In this document: positions 33,688 through 45,480 of the stretch, piece after piece
Numbering within the stretch: position 1 is the stretch's first letter
How the letters are laid out: every line of letters begins with the position of its first letter
From: Lentinus brumalis
Lineage: Eukaryota; Basidiomycota; Agaricomycetes; Polyporales; Polyporaceae
Direction: 5' to 3'
Length of the DNA: 64,000 nt
Assembly: GCA_001792895.1 (NCBI GenBank)
Contig: MARA01000011.1
Location: 496,001-560,000, forward strand
The notes under the pieces: model-generated
Database searches by the model: none
Told to the model about the DNA's origin: nothing
Seen by the model: the letters and a program-made list of their open reading frames with translations, nothing else
Position numbers and translations under genes: made by a program

Positions 33688-36521
33688 AGGAGAGCTGCGG
33701 GTGGTGGCGTGTGCTGTGGCGTGTTCTCTGGTCCCTTCCCTCTCCCCTCTCCCTCTCTTGCTTTATGGGCTCTCTGGCGGACGAAGCACTTGATGCTTGA
33801 TACCCCTGCTCCGGGCTGCAGGCTCGGCCCTGCGCCTCCTATCATTATGTTGATACCTACCCTGTTGTACCTTCATGTACCATATACAGCTTCAGCACGG
33901 TTTCGCGCAACGGGAAGATCACTTCTCACCAATTTTCCCTCAGGCCCGATCATGCGTGAGGAGTGAGCGAAGTCGACAGTCGTGATAGTCGTGCAGCGCT
34001 ATGTCCGCGCGTGCGCATTTTGCAGGTGCGCTACGGCACATCAGCGTGCAAGGGCCGCTGGAAACAGGCACCGCGGGGGTTATTGAGGGGTGCGCGCAAG
34101 CGAGTGTGCAGCCGGAGGCTCCGAGTAGCCTGAGCAGCCCTATATGCGCCCGCGGGTGCACATAGATCAGCGCAACGCTCAGGGCGCTGTCGGATTTTCG
34201 AGCTTACGCCCGTCGCTCTCCGCTCCACAGCATGTGATGGTTTCGCCAGTTGCGGAAGAATTTAGGCTGTGGGGGAGTACGATGAACGTGCGAAAGGCGA
34301 ATGCATATGTTCGACACGACAGAATATATGGACATATGCAGTACTGGCGGAGGTACTGACTCGTGCGCCGGGGGCGCTCGACGTCCAGCACCGCAGTTGC
34401 TAGCGTCCTGCGAGAGCTGACGTTTATTGCGGTCTGTGTCGAGCAAATGTGTTCTCGAGGGCGCGCGATTGCCAGGGGCGGCTCCCCGATGCTGCGCGTG
34501 AAACAACCTGGCCGAGACGAGCGCGGGCCGGCACGTCAGGCCAAGGAGACGGGAGGAGGACGGTCTGTGATATAGTGCGCAGAAGCAGCTCGCGGGCCGG
34601 CCGGGGACGGACGGTGCTGGGGCGACGGGGAGCAATATCGCAGTCGCGAGAGAGACGGTGACGGATCGACAGGCTCTGACAGATGTCGGTGGGGCGGAAC
34701 GGAAAGGGGTTCGTGTGGAAGGACGGGCAAATCATGGCATGGGACGTGTCGCGAGCGCGAAGACCGATGCCATCCGTATGGTGGGACGTTGGGAGTTGGA
34801 AGTCAGGCTGGGTGATCATGGAGGAGGTGAGCTGGGGTCGCGAGGCAGGCGTACACTGCAGCGTCGGCCTGTGCGCAATGGGGACTTCGGGAGGAGCGGG
34901 GTGCTACGGCGGGGACATGGCAGGTGAGTTCGGGGAGCCACTTTAGTGCACGGTGGCCGAGGAAGCTGCTAATGAAGTAGAGATGACGAGTTGCCAGTCC
35001 GAGATATGTAGCTGCTTTGCTCACGACCAGGTCAATATATGCCTGTAATTGCATGAATGTGAGTTCCACAGCTAAGGAGTTCGAAGGAGAAGGACGCCAC
35101 AGTACATGTACAGGGAAGCAGGTCCACCACTGTAAACTGCCTATGCTGGCTAGTGGATTGAGGATGCAGTGCAATCGTAGTATCAGCATGGGCCGTCTCG
35201 AACAACCACAAGCATATATTGCAGGGATCGCTGACCCGGAGATGCTTCGTTGCGGACAAGAACGCGGTCTGCACGGGGGCGCCTCGGTGCTCATTGTGAA
35301 GAAAACACAGCCGGAGCGGGTACGCGAGAAGAACTTGTGGCCGACGACTGCTATGTACGTGTTCGAAGCCACAGAGTACAATGTACTCGACGGTCAGAGC
35401 AGCGTCCGAAGCGTGCATGCGGGGTCGGGCGGGACGGACGCAGACAAGGACCGCTGCGAGATTGCATGCTTGTGCAGAGACGATGAATGGAAAACGCAGC
35501 TGGTGGCCAAAACTGCCGGACGCCGGAGACGAAGCTGGCCACCCCGGAGCGGAATCTGACTGATCGGGATCTCGCGGGCAGCGATCAGTGATCGCATCAT
35601 CCTGGCGCGCGTTGTGAGCAGTCTGCCATCGCGCCAACGCATAACACAGCTCGCGCACTCCCAACCAGACCAGACAGCGTCCTGTCTCTGTGTGCCCCCC
35701 GCCATCGAACGGCCAACTCATCGTGAGTCAGGGTGTCGTGACGCTCACAGCAGCAAGCGCGACAACGCGAACGGCTCCGCCTACCGACCTGCATCCAGAG
35801 TGTCACTCCGAACCTCATTAACACTCGACCAGTGACTGCCAGGCTGTGTGACCTTGTCGTCCTGTTGGCGCTGTCATTTCTACATGGAAGAAATCCTACC
35901 AAATGCCGTCCAGATGAGATCTCTCATCTCGTCCTCGCCCCGTACTGTACCTGCCCCGGTGCGCCCAGCAGCTTCATATCCCGTCTCGTCCTCCGACTCG
36001 GAATGCTAATGTCATCCACCATCAGGTGTTTCCACTTTACACCCGGCTCGTCGCCCTACCGAGGGGAATACGCGATGCCCATCATGCGTCAATCCTCTTG
36101 CCAGGCCGCCAGCCCAAGAGGCCTGCACCGCTAGGGCGTACCACGGGTCGGGTACGGGCAACGAGAGGCCTACCCGTACCCGTACCCGTGCGGGTGAGAT
36201 ATCCGTGGGAGACGGGTACGGTTAGGGTAAGGCTTGCGAGTGGGGGAAAAGTCCTGTTCTTTGCACCGCCTAGCCCCGAACTCACTGGGCCGCTGTCACC
36301 ATCTCTTCTCGGCGTTCCTGTCACTGGCACCCTGTCGCATTTACGAGCGGACCTCCCAATTGCCAGTTTGACACAATGACTGTTTCGGGTGACAACCCCC
36401 ATACCGCCCCGCATCGCGTTTGCGGCTCCCACTCAGTCCTCCTCGCCATATAAAATCAAGTCTACAATGACTGTGGTCAAGCAACACACTCACCCATCCT
36501 CATCTGCTCATCCGAGTCACA
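33688..36521. other. Gene-poor region with a GGGTAC-rich inverted minisatellite
   Basis: 2.8 kb between the F-box gene and the intact adenylating enzyme. Open frames here (for example 35017-35559 +) show no motif or exon structure. At 36135-36235 there is a cluster of GGGTACGGG-like units on one arm and CCCGTACCC units on the other. ATATAAAATC at about 36450 lies 70 bases upstream of the next start and is a likely TATA box. Confidence 0.5.
36135..36235. repeat. Inverted GGGTAC/GTACCC minisatellite
   Basis: Units of GGGTCGGGTACGGG on the left, three tandem CCCGTA units in the middle, and GACGGGTACGG on the right. The central CCCGTACCCGTACCC is complementary to the flanking units, so the stretch could form hairpins. 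Its origin is unknown. Confidence 0.6.
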
Positions 36522-38290
36522 ATGAGCTACAACACCCACCTCACCGTTCTCGAACACAGCGCCGCTGTCTACTCATCCTCACCAGCATTCCTCCTTCCTC
36601 GCCTGTCCGCTGACGGCGAGAATGCGATCGACGCATGGGAGCCCGTGTTCTACCACCAGTTCCTTCTCGACGTCGAGCGGTCTGCAAGACATTGGTCTCA
36701 CACAATGACTGCGCACGGAGTTCCTCGTCGCTCTGTGGTTGGACTGTGGTCAGTACATCCACACACTGCGGGTGCAATGGGGTTCTAACTAACCATATCC
36801 ACTCCGCAGGCTTGGCGGCACCAAGTACTTCGACGTCCTCCATGTCTACGGCCTTGCGAGGGCCGGGTACATCCCGCAGCTATTTTCCCTTCGGCTCCCC
36901 AGCCCCGACGTCGTCTACGAGCTCCTGCACCGTGCCGAAGCACAGGCGTTGATCTTTGACCCAGCATACGAGTCTATCGTGATCGGCTGCCCGGTTCCTG
37001 CGGAGGTCGCCGTTGACACCCGCTCGCTAGAGGTCGACCATCTCTCGCTCCCACCCCTCTGGGTACCGGCCAGCGGCGACGAGGTCGTGATGATCTACCA
37101 CACCTCGGGTTCGACCTCCGGTAGCCCCAAACTAGTCTCTTGCACCGCCAGCTGGGTGGACGCCACCGTCGAAAAGGCACGACATGTCACTCGACCCTGT
37201 AATCCGAACAGGAAGGATGTTACCGTCTGGATGTGAGTCCACGCCCGTCTTCGGGCGCATGAATATTGCTGATGTACGGCCATGCAGCGGTAGCATGTCG
37301 CACATCGGACAGACCTTCATGCTCATGGGCTTTCTCCAGCACGGCGCATGCACCATCCAGCCCACGGCACTCCCCTTCACCTCCGACGAACTTTTGGACA
37401 TGGTTAACCGCTGCGGTCTGAACCGTCTGAACCAGTTCGCCTCCTTCCTCGGCATGCACCTCCGCAACTCCCGCACCAACTCCGCACTGCTCGCTGCTCT
37501 GAAACACCTCGACGAGCTGCTCTACACGGGCCTTCCCCTAGCCGTTGAAGAGGAAGCATGGGCGCGTCAGCACGGGATCCTCGTCAAGAATTGCTTCGGT
37601 AGCACCGAAGTCGGCGCCATGATGCTCTCTGTGGGCGGCCGCGGAGCCGACGCACCCCTGCTGCAGGTCATTGAAGGGACGGCCTACGCTTTCGTGCCTG
37701 TCACACCCACCCCCGCCGCCGACGCCGACGCTGACGCCTCCGCGGAGCCGGCGGCCGAGACGGTATACACAGACGCAAACCGCCGGCTCCTCGAGCTGGT
37801 TATCCTCGCACACTCAGGGGACTGCCCGCACCCGTCCCTGCGCGGAGCCGACGGCCACTACCACACCGGCGACCTGTTCCTCGAGGTCGCCCCCGGGCGG
37901 TACGTCTCCCGGGGCCGCGACGACGACTGGATCAAGAGCTCGACGGCGCTCCGCTGCGACACGCGCGCCATCGAGGAGAACGTGCTCGCGACGTGCAGCG
38001 ACCTCGTCGCGGCGTGCATCGTCGTGGGCAACGGGCGGCCGTCCCCGGCGCTGTTCATCGAGCCGAAGGCTCCTGGGGAGCTCGACGCGGAGCGGCTGAA
38101 GCGGGACATCCTCCGCCGCACGCGCCACTTCCACTCGCGGCGGTACGTGCACGAGCGCATCGTCTCGCCGGCACTGGTGATTGTCGTGCCGGGCGGGACG
38201 CTGCCGCGCACGGCGACAAAGGGCAATATCCGCCGGCGTGCGGTCGAGGAGAAGTTCAGGGCGGAGCTCGACCGGATTTACGCCAGCTAG
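36522..38290 (+). CDS. Stand-alone AMP-binding enzyme (NRPS-like adenylation domain)
   Basis: Three exons (36522-36748, 36810-37232, 37288-38290) give 550 residues. Visible core motifs are YHTSGSTSGSPK (A3 phosphate-binding loop), NCFGSTEVG (A5), YHTGDLFLEV (A7), RGRDDDWIK (A8 region) and TATKGNIRRR with the invariant A10 lysine close to the C-terminus. The enzyme should activate a carboxylic acid as an acyl-AMP. No carrier or reductase domain follows, so it is not a full adenylate-forming reductase; the acceptor could be CoA or a carrier elsewhere. Substrate unknown. The Ala/Asp-rich loop near residue 395 (ADADADAS) is an insertion. A truncated paralogue lies at 1063-1908. Two P450 genes lie downstream, so a role in specialised metabolism is plausible. 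Confidence 0.9.
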
Positions 38291-38860
38291 GGATTTTTGA
38301 CTCGGCTCTGATTTTCTTGTGTACTGTTATTCTTGATTACTTCCTGTGTTTCATTTGCATCTTGGCTATTTCTTGTATTCCGACTCCACACCAGCCTAGC
38401 CTATAGTTCTCTTCATGCTGTTGTATTAGTAGTTTTGTCTGCAACAAGCTTGACTCATGAGTAATCGTACCTTGCATCCCACTACTAGTAGCGTGACGTA
38501 CGTGTCGTGAGGCTGGAACTCCGAGAGAACTGTTTGTCGGACGACCCCACAAAAATATCGATTAACCCCAGATGGGGTCTCTTACCAGTGCGTTGTAAGC
38601 GACAAGGCTCGCCCTGACATGGACAGGTCGGTCCCTGCGCAGCCCGCAATGTGCGCACAGTACCGTACCGTAACTCTTGCTAGCGCCTCTAAACTAAGTC
38701 GGAACACGGCCCGTGCATATATTCTCTTCAGCGCTTCGGCTTGCTCAACCCTGCACCACCTGCGTCGACACTACATACGGTCGTGACTCTGATTGCAAGC
38801 GTCTCGTTGTTTGTACGCCCGCCGCTGGTTGAGGGGCTACTTATCATCCTGTAGTTGCAC
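38291..38860. other. Intergenic
   Basis: 570 bases after the adenylating enzyme. T-rich 3' UTR-like sequence to about 38450, then nothing recognisable. The lost 5' end of the following F-box/LRR pseudogene may once have lain here. Confidence 0.5.
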
Positions 38861-39740
38861 TGCAAAATGTCCGTGAGACGCTGCAGATATTGCGTGTGTC
38901 AGAGGTCACATCATCCATTGACCTCGCCCTATCCTTCCAACCATACTGTATCCGAACCTGGACGTCCTCGTAATTAGGGGCTCAGAGTACCCAGTCTTGG
39001 GCCCTTACATCAGATTCTGCCCGAACGTCAAGAAGCTCCATATCTTCATCTCCAGCTACGAAAGGTATACCTGGAGGAACTCGACGACTTTCGGGACATC
39101 AACGTCGAATACCAAACACAGCACGGTACTTGGGATCGCTTGGAGGAGGTTGCTGGAGGCGTGCACGACATCTAAGTATATCACTGGGCTGTCTTGTCCT
39201 ATCGGGGAGCTGTCTATATATGCGCTGGGTGCGCGGGATCGATTTGATGATGTCATTCCTACCCTACTCGCCGCCGCGCAAGTCGACAGCCTCACTCTAT
39301 TGACAGCCAAACCGCATGCCTTTGACGGCGATAGTGGCCTCCCCTTAGTCCTCCGTGCTCTTCCGGAAGCGTCACCGGACTTAAAAAGTCTGAACCTTTA
39401 CATGCAGATCAGCTGCCGGAATGAGGAGCTGCGCAGTGCATTGGTTAGTTCGTCCCAGGTGCACTCTAATTAAAAACCAAACTGAAGCAAATTTCGGCAG
39501 GGATACATCCTCGGTACGATCGCACACTTGAAGATATGTACCTTCGTACTGACACTCGACCTGGAGGAAACACCTGATCTGCGAGGCTCGCCAGTGGATC
39601 GCTTCCTAGCTCACTTCGACTTCGCGCAGTGCGCTCGGGACGTGCTGTATTCGTCTGCAACCCTGAAGGATGTGGAGATCGGGATGCTGGCGCATCCAAG
39701 CAGAGGAACTGTTACGGCGTATGCCCCACGGGAATGAACG
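38861..39740 (+). pseudogene. F-box/LRR-type protein remnant with several frame breaks
   Basis: Pieces of one agaricomycete F-box/LRR-like protein can be read in changing frames. 38861-38930 gives LQNVRETLQILRVSEVTSS; after CCTTCC at about 38934 the frame shifts to LPTILYPNLDVLVIRGSEYPV..YIRFCPNVKKLHIF. Around 39069-39170 a different frame gives YLEELDDFRDINVEYQ and HGTWDRLEEVAGG, after which the first frame returns as TGLSCPIGELSIYALG and DLKSLNLYMQ. A last exon (39501-39737) reads LKICTFVLTLDL and FLAHFDFAQCARDVLYSSATLKDVEIG. The F-box itself is missing. Multiple disruptions and a missing N-terminus argue for a pseudogene. Sequence errors could explain some, not all, of this. Confidence 0.6.
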
Positions 39741-40238
39741 AAGGTGTGATGCACATTTCTACCGCAGGACAGGCCTTCGGTGCTCACTGCGGTTCAGGAC
39801 CTTCATGGTTTGTTCGATATTTCTTGTGCAAGACCTTCTTAACAACAGACTATAAGCGACAAATGTTCTTCTCGCCTTGCGTGAGGTCGTATACCATGAA
39901 CTACCTAATGGTGCAGTCCACATTACGAATGATGAGGAGTGCGCGATTTGCGCTTATGAATGTGTGCGTCCGATCCAGCGCACCTCTGTTCATTCCCTGT
40001 CGTCTGTACTTCTGCTCACGATCAACATCAGATCGGATTACGCGACTTAGAAATGCATGAGGGACGAGGTTTCGTAGCCTCGTGTTGAGATGGGATGGGG
40101 TCGGGTTACACTTATGAACGGGCAGTGTTGCGAACGATTGGTTTATTAAACATGGAACTCATCGCAGTTGATCATTCTTCAGGAGACTGACAGAGGACCA
40201 ACCAGTGCCTGACCGCGTGACTCTATGTACGAGTACAT
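39741..40238. other. Intergenic
   Basis: 498 bases between the F-box/LRR remnant and P450 copy 1. May include degraded 3' sequence of the remnant. No gene is seen. Confidence 0.5.
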
Positions 40239-42317
40239 TTACTCGGTGCCACGAGCCAGAGCTTCCGCCCATGCACTGCGGGGTTTCACGTTGCATCTGC
40301 AGTCTTCGAGGTGCCTATCATAGTACGACCCATCGACACCGTGTCAGCGAGGTTCAATGCGCTTGACTCGACTCACGTAACAAGCTCGCTCGTTGGCTGC
40401 GGTTCAATGCGGATTGGTCTACCATCTTCATCAAGGGGAGGCGAGATGTCGAGTGTATGCAGCACGGATGCTATGTAGATGAAGAGTGCTGCCTCCGCAA
40501 AGTATCGTCCAGGACAAATTCTGTCCATGACTGCCTGAGTCATGGTCTCACACAACGTGAGATGATTGAGGACGACTGACCTGCGGCCGAATCCAAATAC
40601 GATATGCGCAGGGTCGCCGGCCTCCAAGTTGAGTATCCCGTTTTTGATGAAGCGGGTCGGGACAAATTCTTCCGGTTGAGGATACCTCGCGGGGTCATGC
40701 AGGATCGACCTGCTCTCCGCCCATCGCTATGAGCTGATGCCGACCAAGTGGAGATTCGCGACAGACCAGGCGTTGACCATTACAATACTTCCCTCGGGAA
40801 TGAAGAAGCCATCGTATTCGTCGTCTTCTGTGCTGGCGTGCGGAATATCCATAGGAGTGACGGTGTGCCACCGTAGTGTCTCCTTCACAATGGCATTGAT
40901 ATATGGTAAGTTCGCGCGATTCACGAGCTTGGGAAGCCGAGTCGATCCAACCACAGCGTCCAGTTCTTCTCGCGCCTTCTTTTGCACGTCGGGATAGAGC
41001 GACATCGCTAAGAAGAAGGCACAGATCGATGCATGGGTCTGCCATGGATACCTGTCAGACCACCGCAGGCAGTGTCCACGTCGGTACCTACCGTGTCGAT
41101 CCCAGCTGCGTATAAGTATACCAATCAGCGTCCGAAGAGTACGGGATGAGAGTGGAATGAGGCTCGACACACCTACATACGCCACGGCAATCGCCTCCCT
41201 GTAGATTGCCTCCTGGGCAGGTATTTCCTCCCCGTCAAGACGGGATAGCTGTGCTATAAGAGCACTGGCTGAACTGGTAGGGGCATTGCCCGAGCTCTGA
41301 TGCCATGAAAGGTCAGCTAACATTTGCATCAACTACTTGTTCCCCAAACTCAAACTCACTGCTGCGCTTTTAGCGTCATTCCAAGTGTTGTCTTTGATTG
41401 CAGTAACGACCCGACGGTAGTTTGCCATGCGACGCAATAACTTCATGCCGGGGAACCAAGTGGGAAAACGCGCCAAGACAGGGAAAAACTCAATGAAGGT
41501 TGTGCCCGGCATAAGCAGGTCCAGGCTTTTGATAGCTTCCTCAAACGTGGATATGTACTTGTCGTCGGTTTCCATGGTCTGGAGGCCATATGCGACCTTG
41601 AGCAGTGTCGTACCCACCGAGCTTGAGAAAGTCATCGAAGTGAAGGAGTGACAGAAGGACAACACTTACTAGCGTACGTTATCACGGAGCTCCTCTGGTG
41701 TACCACCCAGCAGCCGTTTGAGTAAATGTCGTGCACTCTCCTCCAGGGAGTCATTGAACCTCCCTGCGACGCCGGGGTGGAACTGCTGCCACACTACACG
41801 TCGACGCGATCGCCATCCCTGACCGTAAGGCATAAGCCCGAAGTTCCATGCCCAGCCGGTCCTGCTGGCCGTCAGACAATCCGATACGAGGCGTTGAGGA
41901 GATGTGTACTCACAGTTCAACGACGATCGATTCAGGTCTTGACGAATAGATGCCTGAGCGCTTCTCGAGCAAGTTGACCGCAATCTCAGGATCATCAATG
42001 ACGACCAAAGTCTGCCCCATCGCTTGAAACGAGATGATCTTCCCTGGATGAATCAAACGGTAAACACCGAAGGGTACCTTGCGAGGTGAACCGGACGCAC
42101 CATACTGCTTGCTGTACTCTTCATACGCCCTCCAGGGGAATCGCGTTGGTATATCAAACAGATGACTGACAAGGGGGAGTGGTCGCGGGCCAGGTGGGAG
42201 AGGACGGCCTCGAGAACGCGCGGAGAATGCGAGTGCCCTGTAATGGAGGTGCACAAGCAGTAAACACACTCCGCAGAGCAGCGTCGCAATCGCGGGGCTC
42301 GGTAGGTGGTCAGACAT
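40239..42317 (-). CDS. Cytochrome P450 monooxygenase, tandem copy 1
   Basis: A many-exon class II microsomal P450. It starts MSDHLPSPAIATLLCGVCLLL, a membrane anchor, then the Pro-rich hinge RPLPPGPRPLPLV. Later landmarks are WRSRRRVVWQQF (C helix), AGIDTTHAS (I helix, split by an intron after AGIDT), KETLRWH (K helix ExxR), YPQPEEFVPTRF (PERF region) and FGFGRR-ICPGRYFAEA, the heme loop with its Cys, split by an intron after FGFGRR. A final small exon beyond a GTGAGT intron encodes HLEDCRCNVKPRSAWAEALARG, so the gene ends at 40239 and not at the nearer stop at 40373. Located in the ER by family. Substrate unknown; adjacent to a tandem duplicate. Confidence 0.88.
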
Positions 42318-42975
42318 GTTCGGGGATAGTCACACGCCCACTTAACTGCCGTGAGGTTTTGAGCCCTGCCAACGTGAGAGCTGTGCCTCCATCCGGAGTC
42401 GTCAGAAGGAGTAACGGCGGTTCAGCGGCACACACCGCTGACACGTCTGCCATTCTACTCCACTGCCATGCGTGGAGAAGATACAGAAGTTCGGTCCTTT
42501 CCGTCCGATGTTGTTGTCACAAGTTCATGAACGTTGGTGTAGTTGGTGACGTGAGAGTCGGATGTGTGCTGCCGACGCCGTCTGCTGATAGTACACAGTC
42601 CTCGCAGGACCGGCTGCGTTATGCGAACGTCTGGAGGATCCGAGATATCTTGTTTGCACAACCCGATGCCCGTTCTCAATCTGGGAGCAAAGCTAAGGCT
42701 CTAGATACTTGTCCGGTATCAATCTGCAAATGGAAGTAAGTGCTATACCGACTACACTGCCCCAGGTAACGCCGCGACTCGGAGGTGCAACTCAAGATGC
42801 AAGGTCAGCTCGGCAAGGAGAGTCATCCGTGGAAGAAAGACTGCGAATCACTTGCATGGTTGGGTTATGCTACGGCAGGTCTTCTCGTCAATCCGAGTCG
42901 ATGGAATTGGATATTACGTCGATAATCAGTATTTCGAACTGCGACTCGCTGATGAACCACTATCGTTGTCTGCAA
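42318..42975. other. Promoter region of P450 copy 1 / 3' end of copy 2
   Basis: 658 bases. Short stretches around 42361-42480 match the region upstream of copy 2 (45070-45200), for example GACACGTCTG followed by TACTCCAC, so the duplication included part of the promoter. Confidence 0.55.
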
Positions 42976-45044
42976 TCAAGGACTTCCGGTGCCACGAGCC
43001 AGAGCTTCCGCCCATGCACTGCGGGGTTTCACGTTGCATCTGCAGTCTTCGAGGTGCCTATCATAGTACGATCCATCGACACCGTGTCAGCGAGGTTCAA
43101 GTGCGCATGACTTGACTCACGTAACAAGCTCGCTGCTTGGCTGCGGTTCAATGCGGATTGGTCTCGCGTCTTCATCAAGGGGCGGCGAGATGTCGAGCGT
43201 ATGCAGCACGGATGCTATATAGATGAAGAGTACTGCCTCCGCAAAGTATCGGCCAGGACAGATCCTGTTCATGATCGTCTGAGCTATGGCTCTACGCTGC
43301 GTGGAATGATCCAGGACGACTGACCTGCGGCCGAACCCAAACGCGATATGTGCAGGGTCGCCAGGGTCCATGTTTAGTGCCCCGTTCTTAATGAAGCGGT
43401 CTGGGACAAATTTCTCCGGCTGAGGATACCTCTCCGGGTCGTGCAGAATTGACCTGCTCCGCGCCATCAGACTATCAGTGTTCTGAATGACGACGACGAA
43501 GTGGGACACTGACCAGGCGTTCACCATCACAATACTTCCTTTAGGAATGAAGAAGCCGTCGTACTCATCATCTGCTGTGCTGACGTGCGGGAGGGACAAA
43601 GGTACGACCGTGTGCCACCGCAATGTCTCCTTCACGATGGCGTTTATATACGGTAATTTTGGGCGGTCTCGGAGGTCCGGAAGCCGCGTGGATCCAACGA
43701 CCGCGTCCAGTTCTGCTCGCGCCTTCTTCTGCACGTCGGGGTAGAGAGACATCGCTAAGAAGAACGAAGAGAGCGATGCATGTGTCTGCCGCCAGTATGT
43801 GTCATCGCTTCGGCGTAAAGAGAGTCACGCTCGTACTCACGGTGTCGATGCCAGCTGCATACACATCATCAGCACCCAAAGGTCATATATCGGATGACAT
43901 GAGACTCGGCACACCTGAGTACGCGACGGCAACTGCGTCCCTATAGATCTCCTCCTGAGCAAGAGCGTCCTGCTGGTCAATGCGGGGTAAATGATCTATG
44001 AGAGTACTGGCGAAGCTTGCAGGAGCATCGTCCGAGCTCTGTGAATGTCAATCGACACTCGCAGTGAACGAAGAGTCAACTCACGACTACAGCAGTTTTG
44101 GCATCGTTCCATGTGTCCTCTTTCATGGTCGTAATGACTTGGCGATAGTGGGCCATGCGGCGCATTATCTCCATGCCAGGGAACCAAGTCGGAAGGCGAG
44201 CCAAGAAGGGGAAGAACTCGATGAAGGTTGTGCCCGATAGGAGGAGGGCGACGCTTTCCATCGCTTCCTCGAAGGTGGAGATATACTTGTCGTTGGCTTC
44301 TGATATCTGCAGACCATAAGCGACCTTGAGCAGTGTCGCGCCCACGGAGCTTGGGAAGTAAGTCATCAGCAATGGGACAGCGGGAGGACACCGCTCACTA
44401 GCGTATATTATCATTTAACTCCTCTGCTGAGCCAACCAGTAACCTTTTCAGGGACTGCCGTGCATTATCCTCGAGGAAGCCATTGTACTTGTCTACGATA
44501 CCGGGGTGGAAGTGCTGCCACAGAACACGCCGACGCGAACGCCATCCTTGACCATAGGGCATTAACGCGAAGTTCCATGTCCACCCGGATCTGTAGGCCG
44601 TCAGGTTGTTCTATAAGAGACGGTAGGAGGTGCGTACTAACAGGTCAACGACGATGGAATCAGGCCTCGACGAATAGATGCCGGAGCGCTTCTCGAGGAG
44701 GTTAACCGCGATCTCGGGATCATCCACGACGATCAACGTCTGGCCCATCGCTCGTAGAGAGATTATCTTCCCTGGATGAGTGGAACCGTGAACAACCACG
44801 GGGACATACGGGGTGGAACGGACGCACCGTACTGCTGGCTGAATTTCCCATAGGCTTTCCATGGGAGTCGCTTCGGAATGTTGAACAAATGTCCGACAAT
44901 TGGAAGAGGTCGCGGACCAGGCGGGAGAGGCCGTCCTCGGGAACGCGCCGAGAAAGTTAGGGTGTTGCAGTAGAGGCGGACCAGTAGGAGACACACGCCG
45001 CAAAGCAGAGTCGCATACGTGGGGCTTGGCAGTTGACCAGTCAT
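42976..45044 (-). CDS. Cytochrome P450 monooxygenase, tandem copy 2
   Basis: The exon structure is the same as copy 1. The preferred start at 45044 (MTGQLPSPTYATLLCGV) matches copy 1; an ATG at 45059 is five codons upstream. Landmarks: RPLPPGPRPLPIVGHLF hinge, WRSRRRVLWQHF (C helix), KETLRWH (ExxR), YPQPEKFVPDRF, FGFGRR-ICPGRYFAEA heme loop, and the last exon HLEDCRCNVKPRSAWAEALARGTGSP ending at 42976. QYG joins KIIS across a 56-nt intron beginning GTGCGT, so the apparent coding run through it is intron. The final exons and their intron are closer to copy 1 than the middle of the gene is. All catalytic residues are present, so both copies look functional. Confidence 0.88.
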
Positions 45045-45480
45045 GTTTGGGGTGTACACGTCGAAGATGCAACGAGGCTATATGTCCTCTGAACGTGGGA
45101 GCGGTGCCGTTACTGGCCGCCAGAAATAACGGCCATGGTGCGACACGCACGCCTGAAGGCCTGAAGCATGACACGTCTGTCATCCTACTCCACTACACAT
45201 GGAAGAGAAAGAACAGCGAAGCATGGATAGATGTCGTCGTCACAGGTTGAGTAGAAGTTGCGTAGCGTCCGTCGTGAGAGGCCGTGGGCTAGCTGCCGCT
45301 GCAGGTCTCAGAGTTGGACATCCGATCAAGCTCGAGTGAGGTCCGCTGTTACTATCGTCGTTGCAGGGAGTCATATTCTGTTCCACTGTGTACCAGACGG
45401 AGAGGGAACACAGCATGCCTATCACTTGCATGTCTATGTTAGTTGCTACGCGGTCCAGGTGACGGTCCGGTAGACCCTCC
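45045..45480. other. Promoter of P450 copy 2 and 3' flank of IMP1
   Basis: 436 bases. Contains the stretch near 45090-45200 shared with the copy 1 upstream region. No gene is seen. Confidence 0.5.

Noticed and set aside
35017..35559. A 180-residue open frame on the + strand
   Set aside because: Low-quality sequence with many Cys and Arg, no motif and no exon partners.
36225..36232. TTAGGG-like sequence as a telomeric trace
   Set aside because: Only one unit is present, inside the GGGTAC minisatellite.
40373..40375. Stop codon after SSELVT as the end of P450 copy 1 (and 43117 for copy 2)
   Set aside because: A GTGAGT donor lies just before it, and a further exon encoding the usual P450 ending (NVKPRSA) follows in both copies.
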